From contig NZ_JAAOLX010000002.1 in the NCBI RefSeq assembly GCF_011601265.1, positions 62,001 to 126,000 on the forward strand: DNA of 64,000 nucleotides. The letters are read 5' to 3'. The number at the start of each line of letters is the position of its first letter. The first letter of the stretch is position 1. A program made the position numbers and the translations under genes. The stretch comes from Iodobacter violaceini (GTDB lineage Bacteria; Pseudomonadota; Gammaproteobacteria; Burkholderiales; Chitinibacteraceae). Shown one piece after another: positions 37,905-46,476 of the stretch. The notes below the pieces were generated by a model that was given only the letters and a program-made list of their open reading frames with translations, made no database searches and was not told the DNA's origin.

Positions 37905-38626
37905 TGACAAAATCAGAATTTAAAACCACCCTGGAAAAAACCTTACATAAGCATTTAACGCTTTCTCATCCGATTTTTTTGCACTTACTGGATGAGAAAA
38001 ATCCCAATAAAGAATTGCTTAAACAAGTTGTATTGCAGGGCTATCAGCTCACTAAGCATTTTCTGGATTATGTGGAGCATCTCTTTTTTTATTGCCCGCA
38101 TCCCAAGTTTAAAAAAGCGCTGTTGATTAATGTGTACGAGGAAGAAACAGGCCAGTTATCCCGTACCGATAACCATGTTGTGCTGATGCAAAACTTTATC
38201 CGGGCATTGGGCATCAGCGATCAGGAACGTGATGCTGCTTTGGCGCTGCCCGCCACCCAGCGCCTGATTGATTACCGGCTGAATGCGGTACGTAATCCTG
38301 ATCAATACCATATTGGCGCAGCGGCAGTCATGATTGCCAGTGAAGGGCAAAACCTGGAAACCAAGGCGGGTGAAGCCAGGCATACGCTGCTGGGCGGGGT
38401 TTATGGTCTGAACGAGCACGATCTGCTGTTTTTTTCTGTGCATCAAAAAGAAGACGTTGGCCATGTGCAACAGGGCTTGAATCTGGTGAGCACACTATGT
38501 GATACCCGGCAAAAACAGCAGGAAGCCCTGTTTGCCGTAGAGCATACCTGCGAGCTGTTTTGGGGCATGTACGAGAACCTTTACCAAGAATATTGCCAGC
38601 AAAGTGAGCCTTGCCTGAGTAACTGA
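37898..38626 (+). CDS. Haem-oxygenase-like diiron oxidase (HDO) family enzyme
   Basis: A 242-residue helical protein of the TenA/PqqC/CADD-like haem-oxygenase fold. Candidate metal ligands match the HDO pattern: EEE at 81-83 with His93 (NVYEEETGQ...DNHVVL), Glu149 (IASEGQ) and HxxxDxxH as His182, Asp186, His189 (HQKEDVGH). Known HDOs (UndA, BesC, SznF, CADD) use O2 for C-C cleavage or N-oxygenation of small substrates. Strong ribosome site GAGGAGG. Substrate unknown. Confidence 0.8.
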   Translation: MLMTKSEFKTTLEKTLHKHLTLSHPIFLHLLDEKNPNKELLKQVVLQGYQLTKHFLDYVEHLFFYCPHPKFKKALLINVYEEETGQLSRTDNHVVLMQNFIRALGISDQERDAALALPATQRLIDYRLNAVRNPDQYHIGAAAVMIASEGQNLETKAGEARHTLLGGVYGLNEHDLLFFSVHQKEDVGHVQQGLNLVSTLCDTRQKQQEALFAVEHTCELFWGMYENLYQEYCQQSEPCLSN

Positions 38627-38638
38627 CGGGAGCCCCTG

Positions 38639-39844
38639 ATGAGTAAAGCCAGAATCACCTGGACCCTGGTTGGGCTGGGGTTTTTTACAATGTTTTTATC
38701 CAGTGCACTTAAAGGGGTTTTTCAAGTGTACTTCAGTGATCTGGCCCAGTCTTTTGGGCGTGGCCGCGCAGATTTTGGCTTTGCAGGGGGCTTATTTTTG
38801 CTGGTGTCCGGGCTGGCTTCACCGCTGGTGGGCGCTTTGTCTGACCGTGCCGGGCCCATCAAAACGGTGATGCTGGGCAGCTTAACAGGCGGAATTGCAT
38901 TTGTGCTGCTGGCCTGGTTTTCTGGTCAGTACTGGTTGTTTGTAGCTTTGTATGGCCTGGTTGCTGCATTTGCACTGGCCGCCATGAGCTATGTGCCAAT
39001 GGGGGTGCTGGTTGATCGTCTGTTTGAGCAAAAAAAGAAGAGCTTTGCCTACGCCGTGATCAGCAATGGCACGTCGGTGGGGTTTATTGTGCTGTCGCCT
39101 TTATGGCTATGGCTGCAGCCGCAATTTAGCTGGCAACAGATTTTTATGGTGATCGGCGCATTATTCGCTGGACCAGTCACATTGCTGCTGTGGTGGGCAA
39201 GCCGTATTCCCATGCCTGAAAAACCAGTTGCAGAACATAAGCAAGAGGGTAACTGGCGCAGCGTACTGAGCGATCAGGGCTTTTATGTGTTAGCGCTCGG
39301 GTTTATTGGCTGCGGTGCCACGATGGCCTTTATTGATATTCACCTGGTGCCGCTTTGGCAGGATGGCGGAGCCAGCCGCGCCGGCATGGGGTTCAGCTTA
39401 AGTTTGCTGGGTATTCTTGAATTAATCAGTGGTCTGGCTGCTGGCTGGCTGGCTACGCGCTATGCACAGCAAAATCTGCTTGGTTTGTTTTATTTAATGC
39501 GCTGCCTCGCCATGGCGCTGCTGCTTGTGCAAAACAGCCTTGTTACGACCTATCTTTTTGCGGCCATTTTTGGGGCCAGCTACCTGGGGACGGTTGTGCT
39601 CACTTCGGCAATATGCCTGGAGCGCTATGGCAATCAGGTAAAAGGGCAGGTATTTGGGGTCTTATTTTTACTGCATCAGGCAGGGGGCTTTGCATCGGCC
39701 CAGCTGGGGGCTTATGGCTACGATCTTTACCATAGCTACCGCCCAACTATTATTGTGCTGACCCTGATCACGGCCATAGCCGGGCTGGCATGTTTTCTCT
39801 TTTTTACCGAATCAAAACACCAGCCTGCAGCAGAGCCGGCGTAA
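38639..39844 (+). CDS. MFS transporter of the diiron/PLP cassette
   Basis: A 401-residue, 12-helix major facilitator. Motif A is degenerate (GALSDRAGPIKTVMLGSL), with a long central loop around residues 190-215. It resembles oxalate/formate- or monocarboxylate-type MFS carriers by eye. It lies 12 bases after the diiron gene with GGGAG before the ATG, so it probably exports the product or imports the substrate of the cassette. Confidence 0.85.
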   Translation: MSKARITWTLVGLGFFTMFLSSALKGVFQVYFSDLAQSFGRGRADFGFAGGLFLLVSGLASPLVGALSDRAGPIKTVMLGSLTGGIAFVLLAWFSGQYWLFVALYGLVAAFALAAMSYVPMGVLVDRLFEQKKKSFAYAVISNGTSVGFIVLSPLWLWLQPQFSWQQIFMVIGALFAGPVTLLLWWASRIPMPEKPVAEHKQEGNWRSVLSDQGFYVLALGFIGCGATMAFIDIHLVPLWQDGGASRAGMGFSLSLLGILELISGLAAGWLATRYAQQNLLGLFYLMRCLAMALLLVQNSLVTTYLFAAIFGASYLGTVVLTSAICLERYGNQVKGQVFGVLFLLHQAGGFASAQLGAYGYDLYHSYRPTIIVLTLITAIAGLACFLFFTESKHQPAAEPA

Positions 39845-39856
39845 ATAATTGAGGCC

Positions 39857-41086
39857 ATGATGTTTGATATTCAATCCGACAGCCAAGTCTTGCGCCAGGG
39901 GCAGTTTGCCGATTATTCAGATAGTTTTTGCGAGCCGATTGCCATGACATCGGCCTACCGCTTTCAATCTGCAGAGCAGGCGGCAGCCCGCTTCAGCGGC
40001 GCAGAGCCGGGCCATGTTTACAGCCGGTTTACTAATCCGAGCGTACACGTGTTTGAAGAGCGCGTGGCCTTACTGGAAGCCGCAGAAGGCGCGGTGGCCT
40101 TTGCATCAGGCATGGCCGCGCTGACAGCAGTGATGATGGCGTTTGCCGAAAGTGGCAGCAATATTGTCTGCTCACGGGATGTGTTTGGCACTACGCTGGT
40201 GGCTTTACGCAGCTACTTTGCCCGGTTTGGAGTTGAAGTGCGGGTGGTGGGCCTGATGGATTATGCGGCATGGGAGCAAGCGATTGATCAGCAAACCCGC
40301 CTGGTCTTTGTTGAAACGCCCTCCAACCCCATGCAGGATATAGTCAATATTGCTGTGCTGGCACGGATGGCCCATGCAATGAATGCCTTGCTGGTCGTGG
40401 ATAACACCTTACTCACGCCCATTATGCAGCAGCCTTTATTACTGGGCGCTGATCTGGTTTTGCATTCAGCCGGTAAATATATGGATGGACAGGGGCGCTG
40501 CGTTGCGGGTGTTGTTTGCGGCCCTTTGCCACTGATCACACCATTGCGCGGCGTGCTGCGCACCTTGGGGTTTTCTTTGAGCCCGATGAATGCATGGCTG
40601 TTGTTAAAAAGCCTGGAAATGTTATCGCTGCGTATGGTGCAGATTAATCAAAGTGCTTTGCAACTGGCCTCCTGGCTGGAGCATCAGCAAGATGTACAGG
40701 CTGTTTATTATTCCGGCCTTGAGAGCCACCCCTGCCATACGCTTGCTTGCCAGCAGCAGGCCGGTTTTGGTGGTGTGTTCAGCTTTAAAGCGGGCACTGA
40801 CCGCCACGACGCCTGGGTCTTTATTAATGCCTTGCGGCTGATTTCTATTGCCACCAATATTGGCGATACACGCAGCATGGTGACGCATCCTGCTTCAACC
40901 ACGCATGGCCGCCTTTCAGCAGAAGAGCGTCAGCAATCGGGCATTAGTGAAAATCTGGTCCGGCTGTCCATTGGTCTGGAAACAAGTGAAGATCTGATCC
41001 GGGATCTTGCTCAGGCTTTAATGCAGATGCGCAGCGCGCGTTTACCGCGATCCTTCACTTTGCAACAATCCGGCGCTTTGGTCTAG
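39857..41086 (+). CDS. Cys/Met metabolism PLP-dependent enzyme (gamma-synthase/lyase type)
   Basis: A 409-residue fold-type I PLP enzyme of the cystathionine gamma-synthase family, near MetZ (O-succinylhomoserine sulfhydrylase). PLP lysine Lys207 in LHSAGKYMDGQGR, Asp182 in VVDNTLLTP, Tyr55-Arg57 in HVYSRFTNPS. It catalyses beta- or gamma-replacement or elimination on an activated amino acid. ATG 39,860 is an equally possible start. No met genes are adjacent, and the partners are a diiron oxidase, a transporter and an acetyltransferase. Confidence 0.88.
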   Translation: MMFDIQSDSQVLRQGQFADYSDSFCEPIAMTSAYRFQSAEQAAARFSGAEPGHVYSRFTNPSVHVFEERVALLEAAEGAVAFASGMAALTAVMMAFAESGSNIVCSRDVFGTTLVALRSYFARFGVEVRVVGLMDYAAWEQAIDQQTRLVFVETPSNPMQDIVNIAVLARMAHAMNALLVVDNTLLTPIMQQPLLLGADLVLHSAGKYMDGQGRCVAGVVCGPLPLITPLRGVLRTLGFSLSPMNAWLLLKSLEMLSLRMVQINQSALQLASWLEHQQDVQAVYYSGLESHPCHTLACQQQAGFGGVFSFKAGTDRHDAWVFINALRLISIATNIGDTRSMVTHPASTTHGRLSAEERQQSGISENLVRLSIGLETSEDLIRDLAQALMQMRSARLPRSFTLQQSGALV

Positions 41087-41091
41087 CGGCT

Positions 41092-41313
41092 ATGTTAAGT
41101 GCGCTGTTGTTGATTGCTTTTGTATTACAGGCGCTGGCCTTGTCCCCCTCTTTGCGGCGGGCCTGGCCAGGCGTCTTGCTGGCTGGCATTCTGGCGCTTA
41201 GCCTCGATGCCGGCCGGGCAGGCTTTGCCAGAGTGGATGCCAAACTATTTGGTGCAATGTGCAGCAGCACAATCCCGTTTAAATCCTCCGTAAACACTAC
41301 TGACAAAAACTGA
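41092..41313 (+). CDS. Short membrane protein, perhaps a transporter remnant
   Basis: 73 residues starting 6 bases after the PLP enzyme stop: two hydrophobic stretches (MLSALLLIAFVLQALAL, AWPGVLLAGILALSL). The text SLRRAWPGVLLAGILALSLDAG resembles the inner part of an EamA transporter, so it may be a truncated piece. Weak ribosome site. Uncertain whether it is expressed. Confidence 0.35.
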   Translation: MLSALLLIAFVLQALALSPSLRRAWPGVLLAGILALSLDAGRAGFARVDAKLFGAMCSSTIPFKSSVNTTDKN

Positions 41314-41364
41314 CACAGCATCCCCTTAGGATGAAAACACTTTCAACCACATCTGAGGTTTAAC

Positions 41365-41730
41365 GTGTTTAATCCTGACTTTGTATTGCTTTATGTGAAC
41401 AGCCCTGAAGCCAGTGCGGTGTTTTATCAGAAAATCCTTGGCATTGCCCCTGTTGAGCTTTCTGCCACATTTGCACTTTTTAAATCGGAGTCTGGCTTAA
41501 AGCTTGGCCTGTGGGCAAAAAACACGGTAGAGCCTGCCGCGCTGGCCTGCGGTGGCGGCGCTGAGCTGGCTTTTGCTTTAAATGACGTGGCAGCCGTTGA
41601 CGATCTTTATGCCCGGTGGTCTGTGCTGACCATCATACAAAAGCCTGTGCAGATGGATTTTGGCTATACCTTTGTGGCCACAGACCCTGATCAGCATCGT
41701 TTACGGGTGTACGCACTCAATGCCGGATAG
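41365..41730 (+). CDS. VOC family protein
   Basis: A 121-residue glyoxalase/bleomycin-resistance-like protein: DFVLLYVNSPEASAVFYQKI, FALFKSESGLKLGLW and FVATDPDQHRLRVYAL. The last segment lacks the usual glutamate ligand (RVYAL instead of ExF), as in binding rather than catalytic members. GTG start with GAGG 8 bases before. Function unknown. Confidence 0.78.
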   Translation: MFNPDFVLLYVNSPEASAVFYQKILGIAPVELSATFALFKSESGLKLGLWAKNTVEPAALACGGGAELAFALNDVAAVDDLYARWSVLTIIQKPVQMDFGYTFVATDPDQHRLRVYALNAG

Positions 41731-41739
41731 CAAAAACGT

Positions 41740-42207
41740 ATGAACAATTGGATTGCGGTGGCCTGCGCCACTCATGTGGCGCGAGGCCTGGAGGGCGGTT
41801 TTATGCAGGTTTGCCATGGAAAGGCAGACCCGCTGAAACGTATTCAGGCTGGCGACAGGGTGGTGTATTACTCCCCGGCAACGGAAATGGGCGGCAAAGA
41901 TAAATTGCAGTCTTTTACCGCCATGGGTGTGGTCAGGGCAGGGGAGCCATACCCCTTTAATATGGGAGGCGGTTTCATTCCTTACCGTAAAGATGTAGAT
42001 TGGTGGCCCGCACAGCAAGCTGCCATACAGCCTTTATTAGAACTACTGGAGTTTTCTAAAGGGGTGCGTCAGTGGGGCGCGCCATTCCGCTTTGGCCTGT
42101 TTACAATCAGTGCGCATGATATGCAGATGATTGCACGGGCAATGGGAGCCACCCCGGGTGGTCCGGAACCGGCCCGCAGCCCCAGTCAGACTGAGTTTCC
42201 ATTTTAA
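41740..42207 (+). CDS. EVE domain protein
   Basis: A 155-residue PUA-like EVE domain: [20 protein letters not shown] at the start, [20 protein letters not shown] and [20 protein letters not shown] at the end. EVE domains recognise modified bases in nucleic acids in some systems. It starts 9 bases after the VOC gene, so both share a transcript. Confidence 0.85.
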   Translation: MNNWIAVACATHVARGLEGGFMQVCHGKADPLKRIQAGDRVVYYSPATEMGGKDKLQSFTAMGVVRAGEPYPFNMGGGFIPYRKDVDWWPAQQAAIQPLLELLEFSKGVRQWGAPFRFGLFTISAHDMQMIARAMGATPGGPEPARSPSQTEFPF

Positions 42208-42227
42208 ATTCACATAAAGCATAAAAA

Positions 42228-42692
42228 ATGAACCCAAAGCATCTTGAAATCAGTGGCTTTACAGTTGCAGGTATCTCAGTCAGAACTCAAAACAGTGATG
42301 AATTCAACCCCGCAACGGCCAGAATTGCCGGGCTCTGGAGGCAGTTTTTTACCGAAAACTTAATCGATAAAATCCCGGACCGCCTTGAAAATTCACCTGT
42401 TTACGGCGTGTACTCAGGGTTTGAAAGCGATGCAAGTGGTTTTTATGATTTAACGGCAGGGGTCTCTGTTCATCAGGGCAGTGAGCAATTCACGCATATC
42501 GCCATTGAGCCTGGGCATTATTTAGTATTTGAAGGCGTGGGCCCCATGCCAGGCGCTGTGATACAGGCATGGGGCCAAGTCTGGGCTTATTTTGAACAAA
42601 ATCCGCACATTAAACGCAGCTATCAGAGTGATTTTGAATCCTATATTGGCCCGGCCGAAGTGCATATTTACATCGGTGTAGCCGCTGAATAA
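42228..42692 (+). CDS. GyrI-like effector-binding protein
   Basis: A 154-residue stand-alone AraC-type effector-binding domain: FTVAGISVRTQNSDEFNPAT, IAGLWRQFF, SPVYGVYSGFESDASGFYDL, IEPGHYLVFEGVGPMP and a final YIGPAEVHIYIGV. The family binds small molecules, and some members sequester toxins. Fourth gene of the closely spaced 41.3-42.7 kb group. Confidence 0.82.
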   Translation: MNPKHLEISGFTVAGISVRTQNSDEFNPATARIAGLWRQFFTENLIDKIPDRLENSPVYGVYSGFESDASGFYDLTAGVSVHQGSEQFTHIAIEPGHYLVFEGVGPMPGAVIQAWGQVWAYFEQNPHIKRSYQSDFESYIGPAEVHIYIGVAAE

Positions 42693-42772
42693 AGTGCTGT
42701 TCCTGTAAAGTCTGGCGGGGCTGCATAATCATTGCGGCCACACCAGAGATACTTATCCCAACAGGAAAACTT

Positions 42773-43330
42773 ATGCGCAGAGTGCTCGTTCTTCTTTTTA
42801 TTTCTTTATGCCAGATGCTTGCCGCGTGCGCCCAGGTGCCCGTTCCGGCAGCGATACAGTCTGAGCAAACGCCACCAATTAAATCCTTAATCAGCTTAAT
42901 GACACAGCGCCTCGAAGTTGCGCCTTTGGTGGCACAAAGCAAATGGAATAGCGGCGCTGCGATTAATGATCCGGCCCGCGAGCAGGCGATTCTGGCTGAT
43001 GTGGAAAAACAAGCACGGACAATTGATCTTGATCCCCGCTTTGCTGCGGCGTTTTTTCAGGCTCAGTTTGATGCAGGTAAGCTGATCCAAAGCCAGCTTC
43101 ATCAAAAATGGCAAAAGCAAAAACAAGCACCGTTTTCCCCAGCGCCAGATCTGGCAAAAGAGGTGCGTCCTGTGCTGGACCAGCTTACCCCCCAATTGCT
43201 AATGGTGCTAAAAACGATACAGCCTGATTTATGTAATACCGGGGTGAAGCAATCATTACAAACCGCAACTTTTGGCCAGACGGATGACGAAGTTAGCAAA
43301 ATGGCCGTCAGCACATTGCAATGCCCCTGA
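42773..43330 (+). CDS. Exported chorismate mutase (AroQ gamma class)
   Basis: A 185-residue secreted chorismate mutase: ISLMTQRLEVAPLVAQSKWN, INDPAREQAILADVEKQA and FAAAFFQAQFDAGKLIQSQL are the all-helical AroQ-gamma active-site text (Arg, Lys, Glu, Gln). The export signal ends in MLAACAQ with a lipobox (LAAC), so it may be lipid-anchored rather than free in the periplasm. It converts chorismate to prephenate outside the cytosol; the reason is debated in this family. Confidence 0.85.
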   Translation: MRRVLVLLFISLCQMLAACAQVPVPAAIQSEQTPPIKSLISLMTQRLEVAPLVAQSKWNSGAAINDPAREQAILADVEKQARTIDLDPRFAAAFFQAQFDAGKLIQSQLHQKWQKQKQAPFSPAPDLAKEVRPVLDQLTPQLLMVLKTIQPDLCNTGVKQSLQTATFGQTDDEVSKMAVSTLQCP

Positions 43331-43460
43331 AGCCTGGCCGCAGCCGCCGCTGAAAAACGCGTTTAAAAAAGCGCAGATTTGATAAAACAAGGGGGCAGGG
43401 GGCTTATTACTTAGCAAACAGCGGCGAAGAAAGTGAGTCACTCTGTTAGAATCCTGCCCC

Positions 43461-45356
43461 ATGATACGACTTAAATCCCTCACCCTAAGACGCGGCACCA
43501 AGGTGCTGCTTAATTCTGCAGACCTTCTCTTACAGCCCGGCAGCAAAACCGGCGTAGTAGGGGCCAATGGTGCAGGTAAATCCAGCTTCTTTGCGCTGAT
43601 GCGCGGCGAATTACACCCGGATGGCGGCGATATTGAAATGCCGCCCCGTATTACTATCAGCCATGTGGCTCAGGAAACGCCGGCACTTGATTGCTCGGCG
43701 CTTGATTATGTACTGGATGGCGATCGCGAATTACGCCGTTTAGAACACGAATTAGAAAACGTTTCGCACGATGATGGCATCCGCCATGGCGAGCTGCTGG
43801 GCGAGTTTGACGCCATTGATGGCTATACCGCAGCATCACGCGGGGCAAAACTGCTGGCGGGCCTGGGGTTCTCTACCGAAGAGCTTTCTAATCCTGTATC
43901 CAGTTTTTCTGGCGGCTGGCGTATGCGCCTGAATCTGGCCCAGGCGCTGATGTGCCGCTCAGATTTGCTGCTGCTGGATGAGCCAACCAATCACTTGGAT
44001 CTGGAAACAGTGGTTTGGCTTGAGCAATGGCTCAAAACTTACCAGGGCATGTTGCTGGTGATTTCGCATGACCGGGATTTCCTTGACAACACCATCAAGC
44101 AAATTCTGCATGTGGAAGGCGGCGCACTGACGCTTTACACCGGTACCTATGAAGACTTTGAAAACCAGCGCGCCGAGCGTTTATCGCTGCAGCAGCTGGC
44201 TTTTGATAAGCAACAGCGCACAATCAATCACTTAGAATCCTTTATTAACCGCTTTAAAGCTAAAGCAAGTAAGGCGCGCCAGGCGCAAAGCCGGGTTAAA
44301 GCACTGGAAAAAATGGAGCGCATTTCTGCAGCGCACGTGGATTCGCCATTTACTTTTGCATTTCGCGAGCCTGAAAACAGCCCTAATCCATTGGTTAAAC
44401 TGGAAAACGGCCAGGCTGGCTACGATATTAATCGCCCCATCTTAAAAAACCTGACGCTGAGCCTGGAAAACGAAGCGCGTCTTGGTTTGTTAGGTGTGAA
44501 TGGCGCGGGTAAATCAACTTTCATCAAGGCTTTAGCTGGCGAAAATCCATTGTTATTGGGTGAGCGCGAAGAAGGCAAGGGCTTGAAGATTGGTTACTTT
44601 GCCCAGCATCAGCTCGAGCATTTGCGCCTTGATGAATCGCCACTCTGGCATATGCAAAAGATTGATCCGCAAACACGCGAGCAAGAGCATCGCAATTTCT
44701 TAGGTGGCTTTGATTTTAACGGCACCATGGCTACCAGCAAGATTGAGCCATTCTCTGGCGGCGAAAAAGCGCGTCTGGCTTTGGCTCTGTTGATTTGGCA
44801 AAAACCTAATTTATTGCTGCTGGATGAGCCAACCAATCACTTAGATATCGAAATGCGCCAGGCGCTGACGATGGCGCTGCAAGATTTCGAAGGGGCCATT
44901 ATTGTGGTCTCGCACGACAGGCACTTGCTGCGCGCTACGGTGGATGATTTCTGGCTGATTGAAGATGGCACAGTACGGCCATTTGATGGTGATCTGGATG
45001 AATACACCAAATACAGCCAGCAGAAACGCAGCGAAGAAAACAGCGCGCTGCGCAATTCAAGCAGCGCCATTGATCGCAAAGCACAGAAAAAACTGGAAGC
45101 CGACGCTCGCCAGCGTAATGCTGTACTGCGTAAGCCTGTAGAGAAAAAGCTCGCCAAGGTTGAAAAAGACATGGCTGTGCTAACGGCAGAAATGCAGAAA
45201 GTGGTGGCTTTGCTGGCCGAAGAAAGCCTGTATTTGCCTGCAAGAGCCGCAGAATTAAAAACAGCGCGCGAAAAAGAAACCGAGCTTAAAAATAAGATCG
45301 ATCCACTTGAAGCGCTCTGGTTAGAAATCTCGGACGAGCTGGAAGCTATGCGCTAA
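43461..45356 (+). CDS. ABC-F family ATPase, YheS-like
   Basis: A 631-residue soluble protein with two ABC cassettes and no membrane domain. Walker A GANGAGKSSF and GVNGAGKSTF, signatures FSGGWRMRLN and FSGGEKARLA, Walker B LLLLDEPTNHLD twice, and between them the linker of ABC-F proteins (NRFKAKASKARQAQSRVKAL). The C-terminal tail (about 540-630) is a charged coiled coil. ABC-F factors act on the ribosome E site to relieve stalled synthesis. Length fits YheS. Confidence 0.92.
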   Translation: MIRLKSLTLRRGTKVLLNSADLLLQPGSKTGVVGANGAGKSSFFALMRGELHPDGGDIEMPPRITISHVAQETPALDCSALDYVLDGDRELRRLEHELENVSHDDGIRHGELLGEFDAIDGYTAASRGAKLLAGLGFSTEELSNPVSSFSGGWRMRLNLAQALMCRSDLLLLDEPTNHLDLETVVWLEQWLKTYQGMLLVISHDRDFLDNTIKQILHVEGGALTLYTGTYEDFENQRAERLSLQQLAFDKQQRTINHLESFINRFKAKASKARQAQSRVKALEKMERISAAHVDSPFTFAFREPENSPNPLVKLENGQAGYDINRPILKNLTLSLENEARLGLLGVNGAGKSTFIKALAGENPLLLGEREEGKGLKIGYFAQHQLEHLRLDESPLWHMQKIDPQTREQEHRNFLGGFDFNGTMATSKIEPFSGGEKARLALALLIWQKPNLLLLDEPTNHLDIEMRQALTMALQDFEGAIIVVSHDRHLLRATVDDFWLIEDGTVRPFDGDLDEYTKYSQQKRSEENSALRNSSSAIDRKAQKKLEADARQRNAVLRKPVEKKLAKVEKDMAVLTAEMQKVVALLAEESLYLPARAAELKTAREKETELKNKIDPLEALWLEISDELEAMR

Positions 45357-45377
45357 ACACAGCTGATAAGCCGTCAC

Positions 45378-45433
45378 AAACGCATGGACAATCGGGGGGC
45401 TTTCACAAGCCTTCTGATTGCCATGCGTTTTTC
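45378..45433 (+). terminator. Terminator after the ABC-F gene
   Basis: A long imperfect hairpin: outer 10-bp stem AAACGCATGG / CCATGCGTTT, inner CAATC/GATTG and GGCTT/AAGCC pairs, followed by TTCTTTG. Confidence 0.85.
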
Positions 45434-45464
45434 TTTGTAAATTGCCGGTGATATCTCTGCAATA

Positions 45465-45492
45465 TTGACTATTTATTCTCTTTGCGTATAGT
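45465..45492 (+). promoter_or_regulatory. Sigma-70 promoter of the DUF4124 gene
   Basis: TTGACT (45,465-45,470) and TATAGT (45,487-45,492) with 16-base spacing lie 23 bases before the ATG; AAGGAG provides the ribosome site. Confidence 0.6.
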
Positions 45493-45515
45493 TCGCCGCA
45501 AGGAGAATGTAAACA

Positions 45516-45953
45516 ATGCCCTATATTTTTATCTGCCTCATCTTCGTTTCTTTTTCAGCATCCGCTGAAATGTTCAAATGTTTTGACGGCGTTCGCCCCA
45601 AATACACCTATCAAAATAAGCCTTGCGAAGAAGCGGGTTTAAAAACAGCAAAAATGATTACGGATAAAGATGCCCTGATTGGCAGCGCTGATTTCTCTGG
45701 CTACAAGCGGGAAGCCAAAGAAAGAGCAGCTTTGGCTGATTTATCAGAGCAAGGCAATGATGAGCGCCGCAAAGCAGAATATACCCGCTCTTGGACAAGT
45801 CAGAGGCAGGATACGGCTGATGAATGCGCTGCCTTGCTGTCAGAGAAACGGCATATCTTATCGATGCAGCGGCAAAACTCAACCGCATGGCTGCATGAGC
45901 GTTATGCGGTAAATCGTAAAAGAATGCAGGCGATTGATTGCCAGGGCGTCTGA
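45516..45953 (+). CDS. DUF4124-like exported protein
   Basis: A 145-residue protein with a signal peptide (MPYIFICLIFVSFSASA) followed by EMFKCFDGVRPKYTYQNKPC, the DUF4124 pattern with paired cysteines. The remainder is charged and helical (KREAKERAALADLSEQ). DUF4124 proteins are small periplasmic proteins of unknown role, common in betaproteobacteria. Confidence 0.75.
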   Translation: MPYIFICLIFVSFSASAEMFKCFDGVRPKYTYQNKPCEEAGLKTAKMITDKDALIGSADFSGYKREAKERAALADLSEQGNDERRKAEYTRSWTSQRQDTADECAALLSEKRHILSMQRQNSTAWLHERYAVNRKRMQAIDCQGV

Positions 45954-46119
45954 TGTGATCGGTGCTATATATCGGCGCAAAAAAGGCCCGGCATGACCAC
46001 AAACGGGTGCTTAAAACAGCCCATGCCGGCTGCCTGCTCAAAAACACTCAGCCTTCCTCTTTTCGTTTCCTCAATCAATCAACAAACAGTTTGTAAGTTT
46101 TCTCCTGTTTTATGCATTA

Positions 46120-46147
46120 GCTTTACATAATATACAATATACGAATA
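46120..46147 (-). other. Degenerate dif-like site
   Basis: Read on the minus strand, this 28-base site has the same central hexamer TGTATA as the dif at 59,682, a XerD arm TTATGTAAAGC (10 of 11 identical) and a degenerate XerC arm (TATTCGTATAT, 7 of 11). It lies in inverted orientation relative to the other site. It could be a XerCD attachment site of a lost integrative element, or chance in AT-rich DNA. Confidence 0.45.
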
Positions 46148-46152
46148 TGATA

Positions 46153-46188
46153 AATTACACGCTGTAATGTACATTACAGTGTGTAATT
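46153..46188. promoter_or_regulatory. 36-bp palindrome, candidate operator
   Basis: Two 18-base arms differ from perfect symmetry at one position. The centre is TGTAATGTACATTACA, flanked by AATTACAC and GTGTAATT. It starts 5 bases after the dif-like site and is about 290 bases upstream of the first signalling gene. No T run follows, so a protein-binding site is more likely than a terminator. Confidence 0.6.
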
Positions 46189-46390
46189 ATTTTATTTAAC
46201 CATGAAAGATTGTTTTCAATTTCTTACTGTTTTTTTCTTACGAATTCAGCCTGCTTGCGATTGAAAAATAAACGGGCGATTAAGAAATATGTCATGCAAG
46301 CCGATTTAATGCTAATAAATAGGGCATATAACCGACAGGAGGTTATCGTTCCCCCTATGAAATGAACTATAGAGAGGAGGGGGTGTTTCT

Positions 46391-46414
46391 ATGGATAGCC
46401 CCTATGAACCGTAA
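46391..46414 (+). other. Possible 7-codon leader ORF with occluded ribosome site
   Basis: GGAGGGGG (46,376-46,383 region) precedes ATG 46,391, which opens a 7-codon frame (MDSPYEP). CCCCCT at 46,351-46,356 can pair with AGGGGG at 46,378-46,383 and hide the ribosome site. It lies 63 bases before the first response-regulator gene. Suggestive only. Confidence 0.25.
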
Positions 46415-46476
46415 GCAAAAAGCTGACAAAATATCATTAAGTTTTTAACTTTTGTAAAAGCATAAAGGCTGCGACC

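Larger units (their letters stand above)
45954..46476. other. Noncoding region before the signalling cluster
   Basis: About 520 bases, AT-rich from 46,100. It contains a dif-like site and a long palindrome (listed separately) and, near 46,337-46,390, two Shine-Dalgarno-like sequences. No ordinary gene is seen. Confidence 0.6.
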
